NCBI GenBank assembly: GCA_017311185.1
Contig: JAESUZ010001750.1
Coordinates: 248,001-312,000 of the forward strand
Direction of reading: 5' to 3'
Origin: Proteles cristata cristata
Taxonomy: Eukaryota; Chordata; Mammalia; Carnivora; Hyaenidae
DNA: 64,000 bases
Under the pieces are notes generated by a model that saw only the letters and a list, made by a program, of their open reading frames with translations, was not told the origin of the DNA and ran no database searches. How positions within the stretch are numbered: the first letter of the stretch is position 1; each line of letters starts with the position of its first letter. Below, piece after piece: positions 24,801-36,605 of the stretch. The position numbers and the translations under genes are program-made.

Positions 24801-25690
24801 ATAGATTTTGAATTGTTGTGTTTTCATTTTCATTTGTTTCCATATATTTTTTAATTTCATCTCTAATTGCCTGATTGGCCCATTCATTCTTTAGAAGGGT
24901 GCTCTTTAACCTCCATGTTTTTGGAAGTTTTCCAGACTTCTTCCTGTAATTGATTTCAAGTTTCAAAGCATTGTGATCTGACAGTGTGCATGGTATGATC
25001 TCTATTCTTTTATATTTCTTGAGGGCTGCTTTATGTCCCAGTATGTGATCTATCTTGGAGAATGTGCCATGCGCACTTGAGAAGAAAGTAAATTCCCTGG
25101 CCTCAGGATGTAAAGTTCTAAATATATCCGTCAGGTCCATCTGGTCCAATGTATCTTTCAAGTCCATTATTTCTTTACTGATTTTCTGTCTGGTTGACCT
25201 ATCCATTGCTGTAAGCGGAGTATTAAAGTCCCCTGCTATTAGCACATTCTTATCTATAAGCTTGTTTCTGTTAGTGATTAATTGTTTTAGATATTTAGGT
25301 GCTCCCATATTCGGTGCGTAGACATTTATGATTGTTAGTTCTTCCTGATGGATGGACCCTGTAATTATTATGTAGTGCCCTTCTTCATCTCTTGTGATTG
25401 TCTTTAATTTAAAGTCCAGTTTGTCTGATATAAGTATCGCTACTCCGGCTTTCTTTTGATTTCCTGTAGCATGATATATATTTCTCCATCCCCTTACTTT
25501 TAATCTGAAGGTATCTTCCCGTCTAAAATGAGTTTCTTGTAGACAGCATATAGATGGATTTTGTTTTTTAATCCATTCTGCTACCCTATATCTTTTGATT
25601 GGAGCATTCAGCCCATTTACATTCAGTGTTATTATTGAAATATGTGGGTTTAGAGTCTTTGTATCTTTGTAGGGTTCATGTTTGTGGTGG
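21829..25690 (-). pseudogene. L1 ORF2 (endonuclease, reverse transcriptase, Cys-rich), frameshifted
   Basis: The endonuclease part shows LNVNGLN, LQETHF, INVYAPN, IAGDFNT and [11 protein letters not shown], so the catalytic residues look conserved. The RT part shows [26 protein letters not shown] and, after a frameshift, FADD. The tail has the C-x3-C-x7-H-x4-C motif and ends IGGLGGT. Against the 58-61 kb copy there are private indels: -1 T near 23617 and +1 T near 23370. Further -1 indels lie near 22208 (G) and 22041 (C) relative to copies at 3.3 and 47 kb. A -1 C at 22788-22797 is shared with the 58-61 kb copy and creates a stop after LTPYKK. No in-frame ATG was found for the N-terminus; the frame is open upstream of the Met at 25308. 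Confidence 0.9.
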
Positions 25691-25725
25691 TGTCTCTGGA
25701 ATCTTTGTTCCTTGCAACCTTTCCT

Positions 25726-26619
25726 TCAAAGCATCCCCCTCAGGATTTCTTGTAGGGCTGGCTTCGTGGTGACAAATTCTTTCAATTTCTGTTTGTTTGG
25801 AAAGGTTTTTATCTCTCCTTCTATTTTGAATGACAGGCTTGCTGGATAGAGGATTCTTGGCTGCATATTTTTACTGTTCATCACATTGAAGATCTCTTGC
25901 CATTCCTTTCTGGCCTGCCACGTTTCAGTAGATAGGTCTGTCACCACTCTGATGGGTTTCCCTTTGTATGTGAGGGCCCTTTTCTCCCTAGCTGCTTTCA
26001 AAATTCTCTCTTTGTCCTTGTATTTTGCCATTTTTACGATGATATGTCGTGCAGACGATCGATTCAAGTTACGTCTGAGAGGAGTCCTCTGAGCCTCTTG
26101 TATTTCCACATTGACTTCCTTCCCCAGGTCGGGGAAGTTCTCTGCTATAATTTGTTCCAGGACTCCTTCAGCACCTTTCCCTCTCTCTTCCTCTTCTGGG
26201 ATTCCTATGATACGGATATTGTTGCGTTTGACTGTGTCGCTGAGCTCTCGAATTCTTCTTTCCTGTTCCTGGATCAGTTTGTCTCTTTTTTTGTCAGCTT
26301 CTTGTTTTTCTATAATGGTGTCTTCTAAATCACTTATTCTCCTTTCTGCCTCTTCAATCCGTGCATTGGAGGCCTCTAATTTATTATGTATCTCATTTAT
26401 CGCATTTTTTAATTCTTCATGCCTATTTTTATTTTCCATTCTGTCTGTAGCCATAGTTTCTTTGATGTCGCCTATGTTTTTTTCAAGCCCTGCTATTAAT
26501 TTCACCATTATTATTCTAAAATCTTGTTCACTTATGCTGCTGATATCTGTTTTGAGCAGTTCATTAGCTGTCATTTCTTCTTGGAGTTTCTTTGGAGGAG
26601 AGCTCTTTCGTTTCGTCAT
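25726..26619 (-). CDS. L1 ORF1 protein (RNA-binding chaperone), intact
   Basis: A 297-codon ORF starting MTKRKSSPPKKLQEE with no internal stop. Residues ~33-130 form a heptad-like coiled coil (LEASNARIEEAERRISDLED and neighbours), expected to trimerise. Residues ~133-205 form an RRM-like domain (NNIRIIGIPEE, then EAQRTP and RHIIVKMAKYKDKERIL). Residues ~215-297 form the C-terminal domain with YPASLSF. ORF1p coats L1 RNA and is needed in cis for retrotransposition. It is shorter than human ORF1p (338 aa), mainly at the N-terminus and coiled coil, which may be normal for this family. ORF2 follows on the same strand. The start is the first ATG giving this complete frame. Confidence 0.93.
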   Translation of the reverse strand: MTKRKSSPPKKLQEEMTANELLKTDISSISEQDFRIIMVKLIAGLEKNIGDIKETMATDRMENKNRHEELKNAINEIHNKLEASNARIEEAERRISDLEDTIIEKQEADKKRDKLIQEQERRIRELSDTVKRNNIRIIGIPEEEERGKGAEGVLEQIIAENFPDLGKEVNVEIQEAQRTPLRRNLNRSSARHIIVKMAKYKDKERILKAAREKRALTYKGKPIRVVTDLSTETWQARKEWQEIFNVMNSKNMQPRILYPASLSFKIEGEIKTFPNKQKLKEFVTTKPALQEILRGML

Positions 26620-28051
26620 TTTAGTTAGCTTTCCGGCTCTTGTTGGTTTTAAAGACCTGTTATGCTCTCTGTTTCTATGAGCACTGCTATATCCAAGAAA
26701 CTCTTTGACTTTCCAGGGCCTATCCTTTCAGAGATTGTTTTTTGAATGGTATCCCTCGGTCCCTCTTGTTGGGACCTTAGTTATTTTATTTTCCTATTCG
26801 TAGTGATATTTGGGACTCTTCACCTTGTGTACTCTAGCTTGTTTCTTGAGGTAGCCCTCTCAGGCAGGGATGGGCGTGGCGTGATCCAATGCCTCAGGCG
26901 GGGGTTCTGCCTTGGCGATTGTGGGAAGGAGAGTGACGGTGCTCCAGTCCCTTCTTGAACCCCGCGCTGCAGCTCGCTTTTTTTTTTTTTTTGGCGTGTC
27001 AACTCCCCGTTCCGGGGACGCAGCCGAAGTTGGTTGCACTCTTCAACCCAGGCCAGTTCCAATCTCCAAATCCCAGCCCGCGCCCGCTGAAGTTGCCTTA
27101 GACACAGCTTCCCAGACAACCCCCTCGGGCTATTCCAGGCTCCCTGCTGAGCTCTGGGGGCGGAGTCAGGATCGCTGCTTTCTTCTCTGGTCGGCTCTGG
27201 TGCGCATGCGCGGGGGCTTGCCTGCAGCGTCCGCGTAGCCTGAGCCCGCTGGAGTGAGGAAAACCGGGTCTCTCTATGGCTCGTCACCCGAAACACGAAC
27301 TCACAGGCAAATTTCCCAGTTTTTAGCTTTTTGCCTTCCCTCTCGTTCCAGCCAGCCAGGAGCGCAGACGCCTGGTGTCTGCGCGTCTCCTTCAGGGGTC
27401 CCAGCTGCCCTGGAGCTACAATGGCGGCAAGCGCGCCGCCGCTGGAGTGAGGAAAACCGGGTCTCTCTATGGCTCGTCACCCGAAACACGAGCTCACAGG
27501 CAAATTTCCAGTTTTTAGCTTTTTGCCTTCCCTCTCGAGTTCCAGCCTGCCAGGAGCGCGGATGCCCGGTGTCTGCGCGTCTCTTTCAGGGATCCCAGCC
27601 GCCCTGGAGCTACAATGGCGTCAGGCGCACCCGCTCCGCTTTAAAACCCCACCTCCAGGAGCGGCACAAAGAAGCAGTTTGTGTGCTCAGCCTCCCCCAG
27701 GACCAGTTGTCGCGAGGGGACCTGGTGTGCAGATATTTGGCAAGTACGGTCTTTCTATGCACCGAGCGGAGATTTTTCTGTCTCGGACTCTCTCCTTTTC
27801 CCCTCTCACTCCCCGTAGAGGGTAGAGGGGGATCGCCTCCCACCCTGGAGGCTCCGATCCCGGCTGATTTTACCTTCCCCGGTTCGCACTCACGTTAGAA
27901 GGCTTTCTCAGTGGATTCTGCGTCCTTTTTTCTCCCAGTCTCTCAGGTTTTGTATGGTTTCCAATGGCTTCAGATCTTTTCTGTGTGATGTATGGGCGCG
28001 AGTGCAAGTACGGAGCTCCTTACTTCTCCGCCATCTTGCCTCCCTCCTTAC
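26620..28051 (-). promoter_or_regulatory. L1 5' UTR/promoter with tandem monomers and CpG-rich core
   Basis: The element's only GC-rich stretch (about 26860-27900) is dense in CpG. A unit starting GCTGGAGTGAGGAAAACCGG at 27248 recurs at 27441, giving a 193-bp tandem period; each copy ends near GAGCTACAATGGCG. The extreme 5' end carries CAAGATGGCGG, a YY1-type start-site motif. L1s carry internal promoters here; monomer arrays are known from rodent L1s. Confidence 0.8.
27248..27633 (-). repeat. 193-bp tandem monomer, two copies, in the L1 5' UTR
   Basis: Copy 1 is 27248-27440 and copy 2 is 27441 to about 27633. They share GGTCTCTCTATGGCTCGTCA, CCCGAAACACGA, TCACAGGCAAATTTCC and TTTTTAGCTTTTTGCCTTCC, then GTGTCTGCGCGTCTC and GGAGCTACAATGGCG, with a handful of differences. 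Confidence 0.92.
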
Positions 28052-28064
28052 CTTCTTAACTTTT

Positions 28065-29150
28065 ATCTCCATGACTTACTCATTTCATATCTGGAAGCCA
28101 TATCTCCTACTTCCCTTCACTCATTTTGTCCATGCCCCTTCCTTTCCTCTGGTAACTGTCATTTTTTTCTTTGTGTTTATGGGTTTGTTTCTACTTTTGT
28201 TTGCTTGTTTGTTTTGTTTTTAAATTCCACATATAAGTAAAATAATATGGTATTTGTCTTTCTCAGTCTGACTTATATCACTTAGCATACCCTCTAGGCC
28301 CATCTGTTTGTGGCAAATGGCAAGATCTCATTCTTTTTTTATGGTTGAGTAATATTCCATTGTGTATAATATACCACATTTTTTTTTATCCATTCACTTT
28401 GGGCACTTGAGTTGCTTCCATATCTTGACTATTGTAAATAACACCGCTCTAAACATAGAGGTGCATATACCTTTTTGTTTTCTAAAAATAACATTTACTT
28501 ATTTTTTAAATCTTCCTTAATGCCCCTTAGCCATTTAGTCCATCCCCCCCACAACCCCTTCCAGCAACGCTCAGTTTGTTCTCTGTATTGAAGAGTCTCT
28601 TATGTTTTGTTCCCCTCCTTGTTTTCATATTATTTTTGTTTCCATTCCCTTACGTTCATCTGTTTTGTGTCATACACCCCCCACCCCCTCCACGTCTTTA
28701 TCCATTCATCTCTTGATGGACATTTGTGTTCTTTCCATACTTTAGCTATTGTTGATAGTGCCGCTATAAACATTGCAGTGCATGTGCCCCTTCGAAACAG
28801 CACACTTGTATTCCATGGTATACAATATAACCTAGTAGTGCAATTGCTGGGTCATAGGGCAGTTCTATTTTTAATTTCATATATCATTTTGAATTAGCAT
28901 TTTTGTTTCTTTGTATAAGTACTCAGTGGTGGAATTAATGGATCATATGGTAATTCTATGAGGAATCTCCATACTGTTTTCCACAGTGGCTGTACCAATT
29001 TACATTCCTACCAATAGTGCATGAAGGTTCCTTTCTCTCCAGATCCCTGCCAACACTTGTTTTTTTTCTTGCCTTTTTGATACTAGCCAATCTCAGAGGT
29101 GTTAGGTGATGTCACATTGTGGTTTTGATTTGCATTTCTCTGATGCCAAT
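28065..29150 (-). mobile_element. Older L1 continuing after the young insertion
   Basis: Antisense L1 3' UTR and ORF2-end text resumes at TTATCTCCATGACTTACTC and passes GTAATATTCCATTGTGTATA. A second L1 end interrupts it at 28478-28877. It then continues with CATACTGTTTTCCACAGTGG and TTGATTTGCATTTCTCTGATG until the SINE at 29167. Confidence 0.75.
28478..28877 (-). mobile_element. L1 3' end nested in an older L1
   Basis: A separate L1 3' UTR/ORF2-end segment, with TTAGCCATTTAGTCCATCC and CAATTGCTGGGTCATAGGG, sits inside the older L1. Probable TSD CATATACCTTTTTG (28464-28477) versus CATATATCATTTTG (28878-28891). Confidence 0.75.
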
Positions 29151-29166
29151 GAAAGAAGCATTCATA

Positions 29167-29390
29167 GGGGGCGCCTAGGTGGCTTAGTCGGTTAAGCGAC
29201 CGACTTTCGCTTAGGTCATGATCTCGCGGTTCGTGGGTTCGAGCCCCGCGTCGGGCCCTGTGCTGACTGCCAGCTCAGAGCCTGGAGCCTGTTTCAGTCT
29301 GTGACTCCCTCTCTTTGACCCTCTCCTGCTCAGGCTGTCTCTCTCTCTCCCCTAGAAATAAATAAAACATTCAAAAAAAAAAAAAAAAAA
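29167..29390 (+). mobile_element. Young-subfamily CanSINE
   Basis: GGGGCGCCTAGGTGGCTTAG head, GGTTCGTGGGTTCGAGCCCC internal promoter, AAATAAATAAAACATTC then A18 tail. Perfect 16-bp TSD GAAAGAAGCATTCATA at 29151-29166 and 29391-29406. The long pure A-tail and intact CpGs point to a recent insertion. Confidence 0.97.
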
Positions 29391-29406
29391 GAAAGAAGCA
29401 TTCATA

Positions 29407-29621
29407 AGGCTAGGTTGACTTCAGAATGTTGGTGACACTATACTAATGAGTATGTATAAACTTAGGTAAAATGAATTCAGTTTCTTACATAATACAATTT
29501 TATAAAATATAAATCTAAGGGATTTAGTGAGCAACTAGTTTATGTAAGTGTCTGAGGTGTCATTATAGAGAGAAGAGTTATTGAAGTTAGTGAAGAGCAT
29601 GTTCTTTACAATAAAACTGTT

Positions 29622-29661
<40 letters not shown>

Positions 29662-30474
29662 GCCCCATGTTAAAATCATACTTATATTGTAATCATGATT
29701 ATATGACAAAACCAAGAGGCACACAAGTGAAGTAAATCAGTGAAGACTTAGTATGACAAAGTAAGAGAAGTTTCTAGCAGTGAAATGGAATGAGTGCTAA
29801 AGAAAATGGAATTAAAAAAAGGACCAGAGGACTAAAATTTTAATGAAATTTAAAAATAGTATTGCATGAAAATTGCAACCTTTATTGTTAATCGGCTGAC
29901 AGATTTGGTCAGTCTTGTCTAACAACAACTAGAAAAAACTGTTAGAAACTATGTGATTGGAAGTGATTTTACTTAAATATGCACGAACTCATAACATTAA
30001 ATAAATCTTTGAATTGCCAGATGGTATTTGTGAAAGTTTATCCTTAGCCCTTTCTCTGTGCTAACACATTATATGAGATGATATTTACCTCTTGCTTTTC
30101 TTTGCTTTTTTCTTTGCTAGAGGTTTTCAATGAGATTTGCTATTTTATATTCCTCACCAACTATTTGCAATTTATGGTGATAATTCAAAGGAAGGTATTA
30201 ACAATTTTTCCTCTTACTTGCTTCAGCCTTTCCCCCTACATTTCAGAAGTTTTCATTGCCCCTCCCCACCGCTAATATTTTTAATCTCTTCTTTATTCTT
30301 ATGGCATTTACTTAAATATCAGTTTCAACCATTCTTGGAGAGAAGCATTTAGAATTGAGAATCACTTATGGGTAGTCCACTGGCTGCGGACAGTTGAATA
30401 CCTAAAATCGTGTGGCCGATAGCAAGGGTTTCATGATGAACTGAGACAGGAATGTTTGCTGAAGCTCCACAGTT
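29407..30474. other. Intronic sequence with a CT/CA microsatellite
   Basis: Mostly unique AT-rich sequence with no gene. A (CT)n(CA)n compound repeat lies at 29622-29662. Confidence 0.55.
29622..29662. repeat. (CT)n(CA)n compound microsatellite
   Basis: About 13 CT units run straight into about 7 CA units. Confidence 0.92.
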
Positions 30475-30488
30475 AAGAAATTGTTCTG

Positions 30489-32164
30489 TGTGGTGGAAGA
30501 GAGTGGTTCAGTTTCATTCTTTTGCATGTTGCTGTCCAGTTTCCCAACACCATTTGTTAAAGAGACTGTCTTTTTCTTATTAGGTATTCTTTCCTACTTT
30601 GTTGAAGATTAATTGAGGATATAGTTGTGGGTTCATTTCTTGTTTTTTTTTATTTTGTTCTGTTTATCTATGTGTCTGTTTTTGTGCCAGTACCATACTG
30701 TTTTGATCACTACAGCTTGGTAATATAATTTGAAATCTGGAATTGTGATGCCTCTAGCTTTGCTTATCTTTTTCAAGATTGGTTTGGGTATTTGGGGTCT
30801 TTTGTGGTTCCATACAAATTTTAGAATTGTTTGTTCTAGTTCTATAAAAATACTGGTGGTCTTTTGATAGGATTGCACTAAACACTTAGATTGGTTTGGG
30901 TAGTACAGAAATTTTAGCAATATCTCTTCTTCCAATCCATGAGGATAGAATGTCTTTCCATTTCTTGTGTCATCTTCAATTTCTTTCATCAATGTTTTGT
31001 AGTTTTCAGACACTACTTTCTTACACCATACACAAAAATAAATTCAAAATGGATTGAAGACCTAAATGTGATATATGAAACCATAAAAATACTAGAAGAG
31101 GACACAGACAGTAACGTCTTTGGCATTTGCTATAGTAACCTCTTATCAGATATGTCTCCTGAGGCAAAGAAACAAATGCAAAAATAAAATATTGGGACTT
31201 CATCAAAATAAAAACCTGCACACAGAAGGAATCAATCAACCTATGGCAACCTATGAAATGGGAGAAGGTATCTGCAAATGACATATCTGAGAAAGGGTTA
31301 ATATCCAAAATATAGAAGAAACTTATACAACTCAACATCCAAAAACCAAAGAATCCAACTAAAACAAGGGCAGAAGTCATGAACAAACATTCTCCTAAGA
31401 ACACATACAGATGGCCAATACACACATGAAAAGATATTCATCATTACTTATCATTAAGGAAATGCAAATCAAAACTGCAATGAAATATAACCTGTCAGTT
31501 ATGACAGGTTATATTTCAATGAAATATTACACTGTTGTTGGGAATGCACATTGCTGCAGCTACTCTGGAAAACCGTGTGGAGGTTCCTCAAAAAGTTAAA
31601 AATAGAACTTCACTAAAATGCAGCAATTGCACTACTAGTTACTCAACAAAAGAATACAAAATACTGTTTCAAAGGGATACATGCATCCCGAGATTTATAG
31701 CAGCATTATCGACAATAGACAAATTATGGAAATGGTTCAAGTGTCCCATCAATTGATTAATGAATAAAGAAGAGGTGGTATGTACATACAATGGAATATT
31801 ACCTACCCAAAGAAAAGAATGAAATCTTGTCACTTGTGATGACATGGATGGAGCTAGAGAGAAATACAAATACTGTATGATTTCACTCTTATATGGAATG
31901 TAAGAAGTAAAACAAAGGAGCATAGGGAAAATACAGAGACAAATCAAGAAACAGACTGTTGGTTACCAGAGGGGTCACCACCCTTCTAGAGATAGTGGGG
32001 AAGCGTGGGGGCATGGCTGAAATAGATGATAGGGATTAAGGAGTGCACCTGTTGTGATGAGTCCTGGGTGTTTATATAAGTATTAGATCACTAAATTGTA
32101 CACCTGAAACTAATATTACACTGTATGTTACTAACTGAGATTTAAATAAAAACTTAGAAAAAAA
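30489..32164 (+). mobile_element. L1 with 5' inversion (twin priming)
   Basis: The 3' part (31018-32164) is sense. It starts TCTTACACCATACAC, covers the ORF2 C-terminus and 3' UTR, and ends in A-rich sequence. The 5' part (30489-31017) is inverted ORF2 text, e.g. TTTTGTGGTTCCATACAAAT, and on the minus strand encodes [10 protein letters not shown]. The consensus positions of the two parts meet near GAACCACTCTCTTACACC. The whole is bracketed by one TSD, AAGAAATTGTTCTG (30475-30488) versus AAGAAATAGTTCTG (32165-32178), so it is a single insertion. Reading frames are broken. Confidence 0.9.
31481..31518. repeat. Perfect 17-bp-arm palindrome in the L1
   Basis: TGAAATATAACCTGTCA at 31481-31497 is followed by GTTA and then its exact reverse complement at 31502-31518. 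It replaces L1 sequence expected at this point and could form a strong hairpin. Confidence 0.95.
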
Positions 32165-32178
32165 AAGAAATAGTTCTG

Positions 32179-33109
32179 GAAATGTCATGGGAATAGCTTT
32201 AATTTTGACATGCTAAATCCCCATATAAAAAGATCTAAAATATTAATGTGACAGTGAAAATAGTTCTGCCTTCAAGACCTTTGCATTTACCTAATGCTTT
32301 TCTCTGGGGACTAAAGACTTTCACTTGTTTTTCTTACTGTGTTTCTATAATTTTTGTTTTTGCATAGTAAGGAGAATGATACTGAAAAATTATGTCACTT
32401 GCTCAGGGTTTCAGAGAAGTGAGCAAGTTAGGAAGGTGGCTGTTCATCCTGCAGTACCATTCCTTATGCTTTGGAGTGAGAAAAAAATTAATAACTCCTT
32501 TTGGTAATACACTGGAAGCATTATTTGGAGCTGGCTAAACTTTTTTCAGGGAATCATTTAATGGAAGCATATGGAAAATTCCTGAGATGCTAAAACTATT
32601 AGATATATAAATATTGTAGCCAAAAGAATGCTGGGTCAAATGTTATACTTTTAAGGGATAAATCAGACTTTATGTTGTCTGGGGTTTTCAGGCTAGGTCC
32701 ATACATTTAGCTTCAGATATGAAAGCCAACTAATGATTTTATGAGAATGGCTTTTTAAAGACACATTCTTGTGCATCAAAATAGAGAAATTTGTTCTATA
32801 AATTTTTTTCTGGAGTACTTGAATTTTTTTGAGCATATTAGTTCATTATCTCAGATGAGGTATTAGTAAACAATAGGGTCATATAGTCAGTATTTAAAGC
32901 TTTGTGGACCTGTACTATATGTTATAACTACTCAACTCTGTTGCTGAAGTGGGAAAGCAACCATAGATATACATGGGCAATAAACAAAAAAGCATGGCTA
33001 TGTTCTAATAACTTTCACTTCTGTACACTGAAATTTGAATTCTATGTAATTTTCACATGTCATAAAATATAATTAAAAATGTTTCCTCAACGATTTATTG
33101 AAAAATTTT
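32179..33109. other. Intronic sequence with no recognisable gene
   Basis: Unique-looking AT-rich sequence. Short ORFs lack family features. Confidence 0.5.
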
Positions 33110-34685
<1,576 letters not shown>

Positions 34686-34713
34686 ACCCAACCATTTAAA
34701 AATGTAAAAGCCA

Positions 34714-35009
34714 CTAGAGACTATAATGCTAAACCGAGTCAGTGAAAGACAAATATCATAAGATCTCAATCATATGTGGAATTTAAGAAACAAAACAAAT
34801 GAGAAAATGAGGGAAAAAAGAGAGGGACAAATCAAGAAAGACTCATAACTATAGAGAACAAACTGATGATTACTGGAGGGGGGGAGTAGGGCGACGGGTT
34901 AAATATGTGATGGTGATTAATGAATACACTTGTGATAAGCCCTGGGTGATGTATAGAATTGCTGAATCACTATATTGTACACCTGAAGCTAATAAAACAC
35001 TGTATGTAA
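34714..35009 (+). mobile_element. L1 3' end, short
   Basis: Sense 3' text (AATCATATGTGGAATTTAAG, AGAGAACAAACTGATGATTA, TATATTGTACACCTGAAGC). Perfect 16-bp TSD AAAAATGTAAAAGCCA overlapping 34698-34713 and about 35010-35025. Confidence 0.9.
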
Positions 35010-35179
35010 AAAAATGTAAAAGCCATTTTTAGCTTGTGGGTCGTCTATATAAACAGTGCAGGCTAGATTTAGCCTGTTTCCCATAGTTTACTGACTTTGT
35101 CTTAGATAAAAGAACTGAGAATTCAAAGACTTCTAAAAGTGTTTTACCTGTAACTTGTTAAGAATCTTAAGTTTCTCAG

Positions 35180-35380
35180 GGCACCTGGGTGGTTCAGTTG
35201 GTTATATGGCCGACTTTGGCTCAGGTGATGATCTCATGGTTCGTGGGTTTGAGACCCATGTCGGGCTCTGGGCAGACAGCTCAGAGCCAGGAGCCTGCTT
35301 CAGACTCTATGTGTGTGTCTCGCTCTGCCCCTTCCCTGCTTGTGCTCTCTCTCTCAAAAATAAACATTAAAAAAAAAAAA
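35180..35380 (+). mobile_element. CanSINE
   Basis: GGCACCTGGGTGGTTCAG head and AAAATAAACATTAAAA tail with a perfect 19-bp TSD AGAATCTTAAGTTTCTCAG at 35161-35179 and 35381-35399. Confidence 0.97.
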
Positions 35381-35447
35381 AGAATCTTAAGTTTCTCAGA
35401 CTAAATTTATCATTGGTGGGATAGATAAAATGAAAAGATAGCTAAAA

Positions 35448-35892
35448 GCACTCTCCACAATAGCTAAAACATGGAAAGAGCCTAAGTGTCCATCAACAGA
35501 TGAATGGATCAAGAAGATGTGGTTTATCTATACCATGGAATACTACATGGCAATGAGAAACAATGAAATCTGGCCATGTGTAGCAACATGGATGGACCTT
35601 GAGGGCATTATGCTGAGCGAAATAAGTCAGGCAGAGAAGGACAAATATCATATGTGTGCACGTATAGGAGGATTAGGAGGAACTTAACAGAGGACCAAGG
35701 GGGAGAAGGAGGGCGGAAATGGTGGGGGAAAGGGAGAGAGGCAAACCATGAGAGACTCTTGAATGCTGACAAAAACTGAGGACTGGTGGATGTGGGGAGA
35801 GGAGGGGTGGGCATGGAGGAGGGCACTTGTGGGGATGAGCACTGGGTGTTATGTGGAAACTAATTTGACAATAAACTATTTGTAAAAAAAAA
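35448..35892 (+). mobile_element. Young felid L1 3' end, short
   Basis: Sense sequence from CACTCTCCACAATAGC through CCAAGGGGGAGAAGGAGGG, CAATAAACTATTTGT and A13. Perfect 15-bp TSD AAAAGATAGCTAAAA at 35433-35447 and 35893-35907. It closely matches the 3' ends at 3.3 and 21.6 kb. Confidence 0.96.
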
Positions 35893-35907
35893 AAAAGATA
35901 GCTAAAA

Positions 35908-36371
35908 CTGTTGTTAATTTTTATGCCAAAGAGAACTAATATTTATAACACAAATTCTGTGTTTTAGCTACTTAGTGAGCTTTATGGACTTTCCAGGGAT
36001 TTCTGAGGAAGATGCATTCTGCTCTGGGGTTTGCTGTGACGTTTTTGTAAATGAGTTTTCAGCATTCCTTTTACCCATTCTTTTAATGATTTTGATATTC
36101 CCCTCGTGGATAGAAGTTAGTTGCAGTGTAAATACTGCTGTTCTACTACCTTATTATAATAATTATTCACCATATATAATAGCTATTATAGTGACAATTC
36201 CAGTACACATACACATACATTCATTCTCTTTTCCTTTATCTCCTATATAAGTAGTTTTTAATCTGTTGTTTTTTGACTAAAAAAGATATACCTGTCTTTA
36301 ATCAATCAAAAATTAACCTTGATTAAGGGCCTTACAAAAGGCCATATACATTTTAATTAAGCTTTAATAAT
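35908..36371. other. Intronic sequence with no recognisable gene
   Basis: AT-rich unique sequence with no repeat or coding signal identified. Confidence 0.5.
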
Positions 36372-36382
36372 TTAGGTCATAT

Positions 36383-36594
36383 ATTTAAAAAAATTTTTTA
36401 AATGTTTTTTAAATTTGTTTTTGAGAGAAACAGAGCGTGAGCAGGGGAGGGGCAGAGAGAGAGTGAGACACAGAATCTGAAGCAGGCTGTAAGTTGTCAG
36501 CACAGATCCCAATGCAGGGCTCGAACTGGTGAACCATGAAATCATGACCTGAGCTGAAGTTGGGCGCTTAAACATCTGAGCCACCCAGGCGCCC
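36383..36594 (-). mobile_element. CanSINE
   Basis: Reverse CanSINE ending GCCACCCAGGCGCCC. TSD TTAGGTCATAT at 36372-36382 and 36595-36605. Confidence 0.94.
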
Positions 36595-36605
36595 TTAGGT
36601 CATAT

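Larger units (their letters stand above)
21622..28051 (-). mobile_element. Full-length young felid L1
   Basis: About 6.4 kb with TSD CTTCTTAACTTTT at 21609-21621 and 28052-28064. On the minus strand the order is: a 5' end whose first bases include CAAGATGGCGG, a YY1-type motif; a GC- and CpG-rich 5' UTR of about 1.4 kb; intact ORF1 (26619-25726); ORF2 (about 25690-21829) with several single-base frameshifts; a 3' UTR with a G-rich tract (21700-21725 as C-runs); AATAAA; an A-rich tail. Because the 5' UTR promoter and ORF1 are complete, it could be transcribed and make ORF1p. As sequenced it could not make full ORF2p. Confidence 0.96.

Noticed and set aside
26111..26680. 189-codon + strand ORF
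   Set aside because: It is the reverse-strand shadow of L1 ORF1; its Ser/Leu/Phe-rich composition mirrors the coiled-coil codons on the other strand.
27254..27898. 214-codon ORF as a host gene
   Set aside because: It lies antisense to the CpG-rich L1 5' UTR, overlaps both 193-bp monomers and shows no protein-family motif. I kept it only as a low-interest antisense-ORF note.
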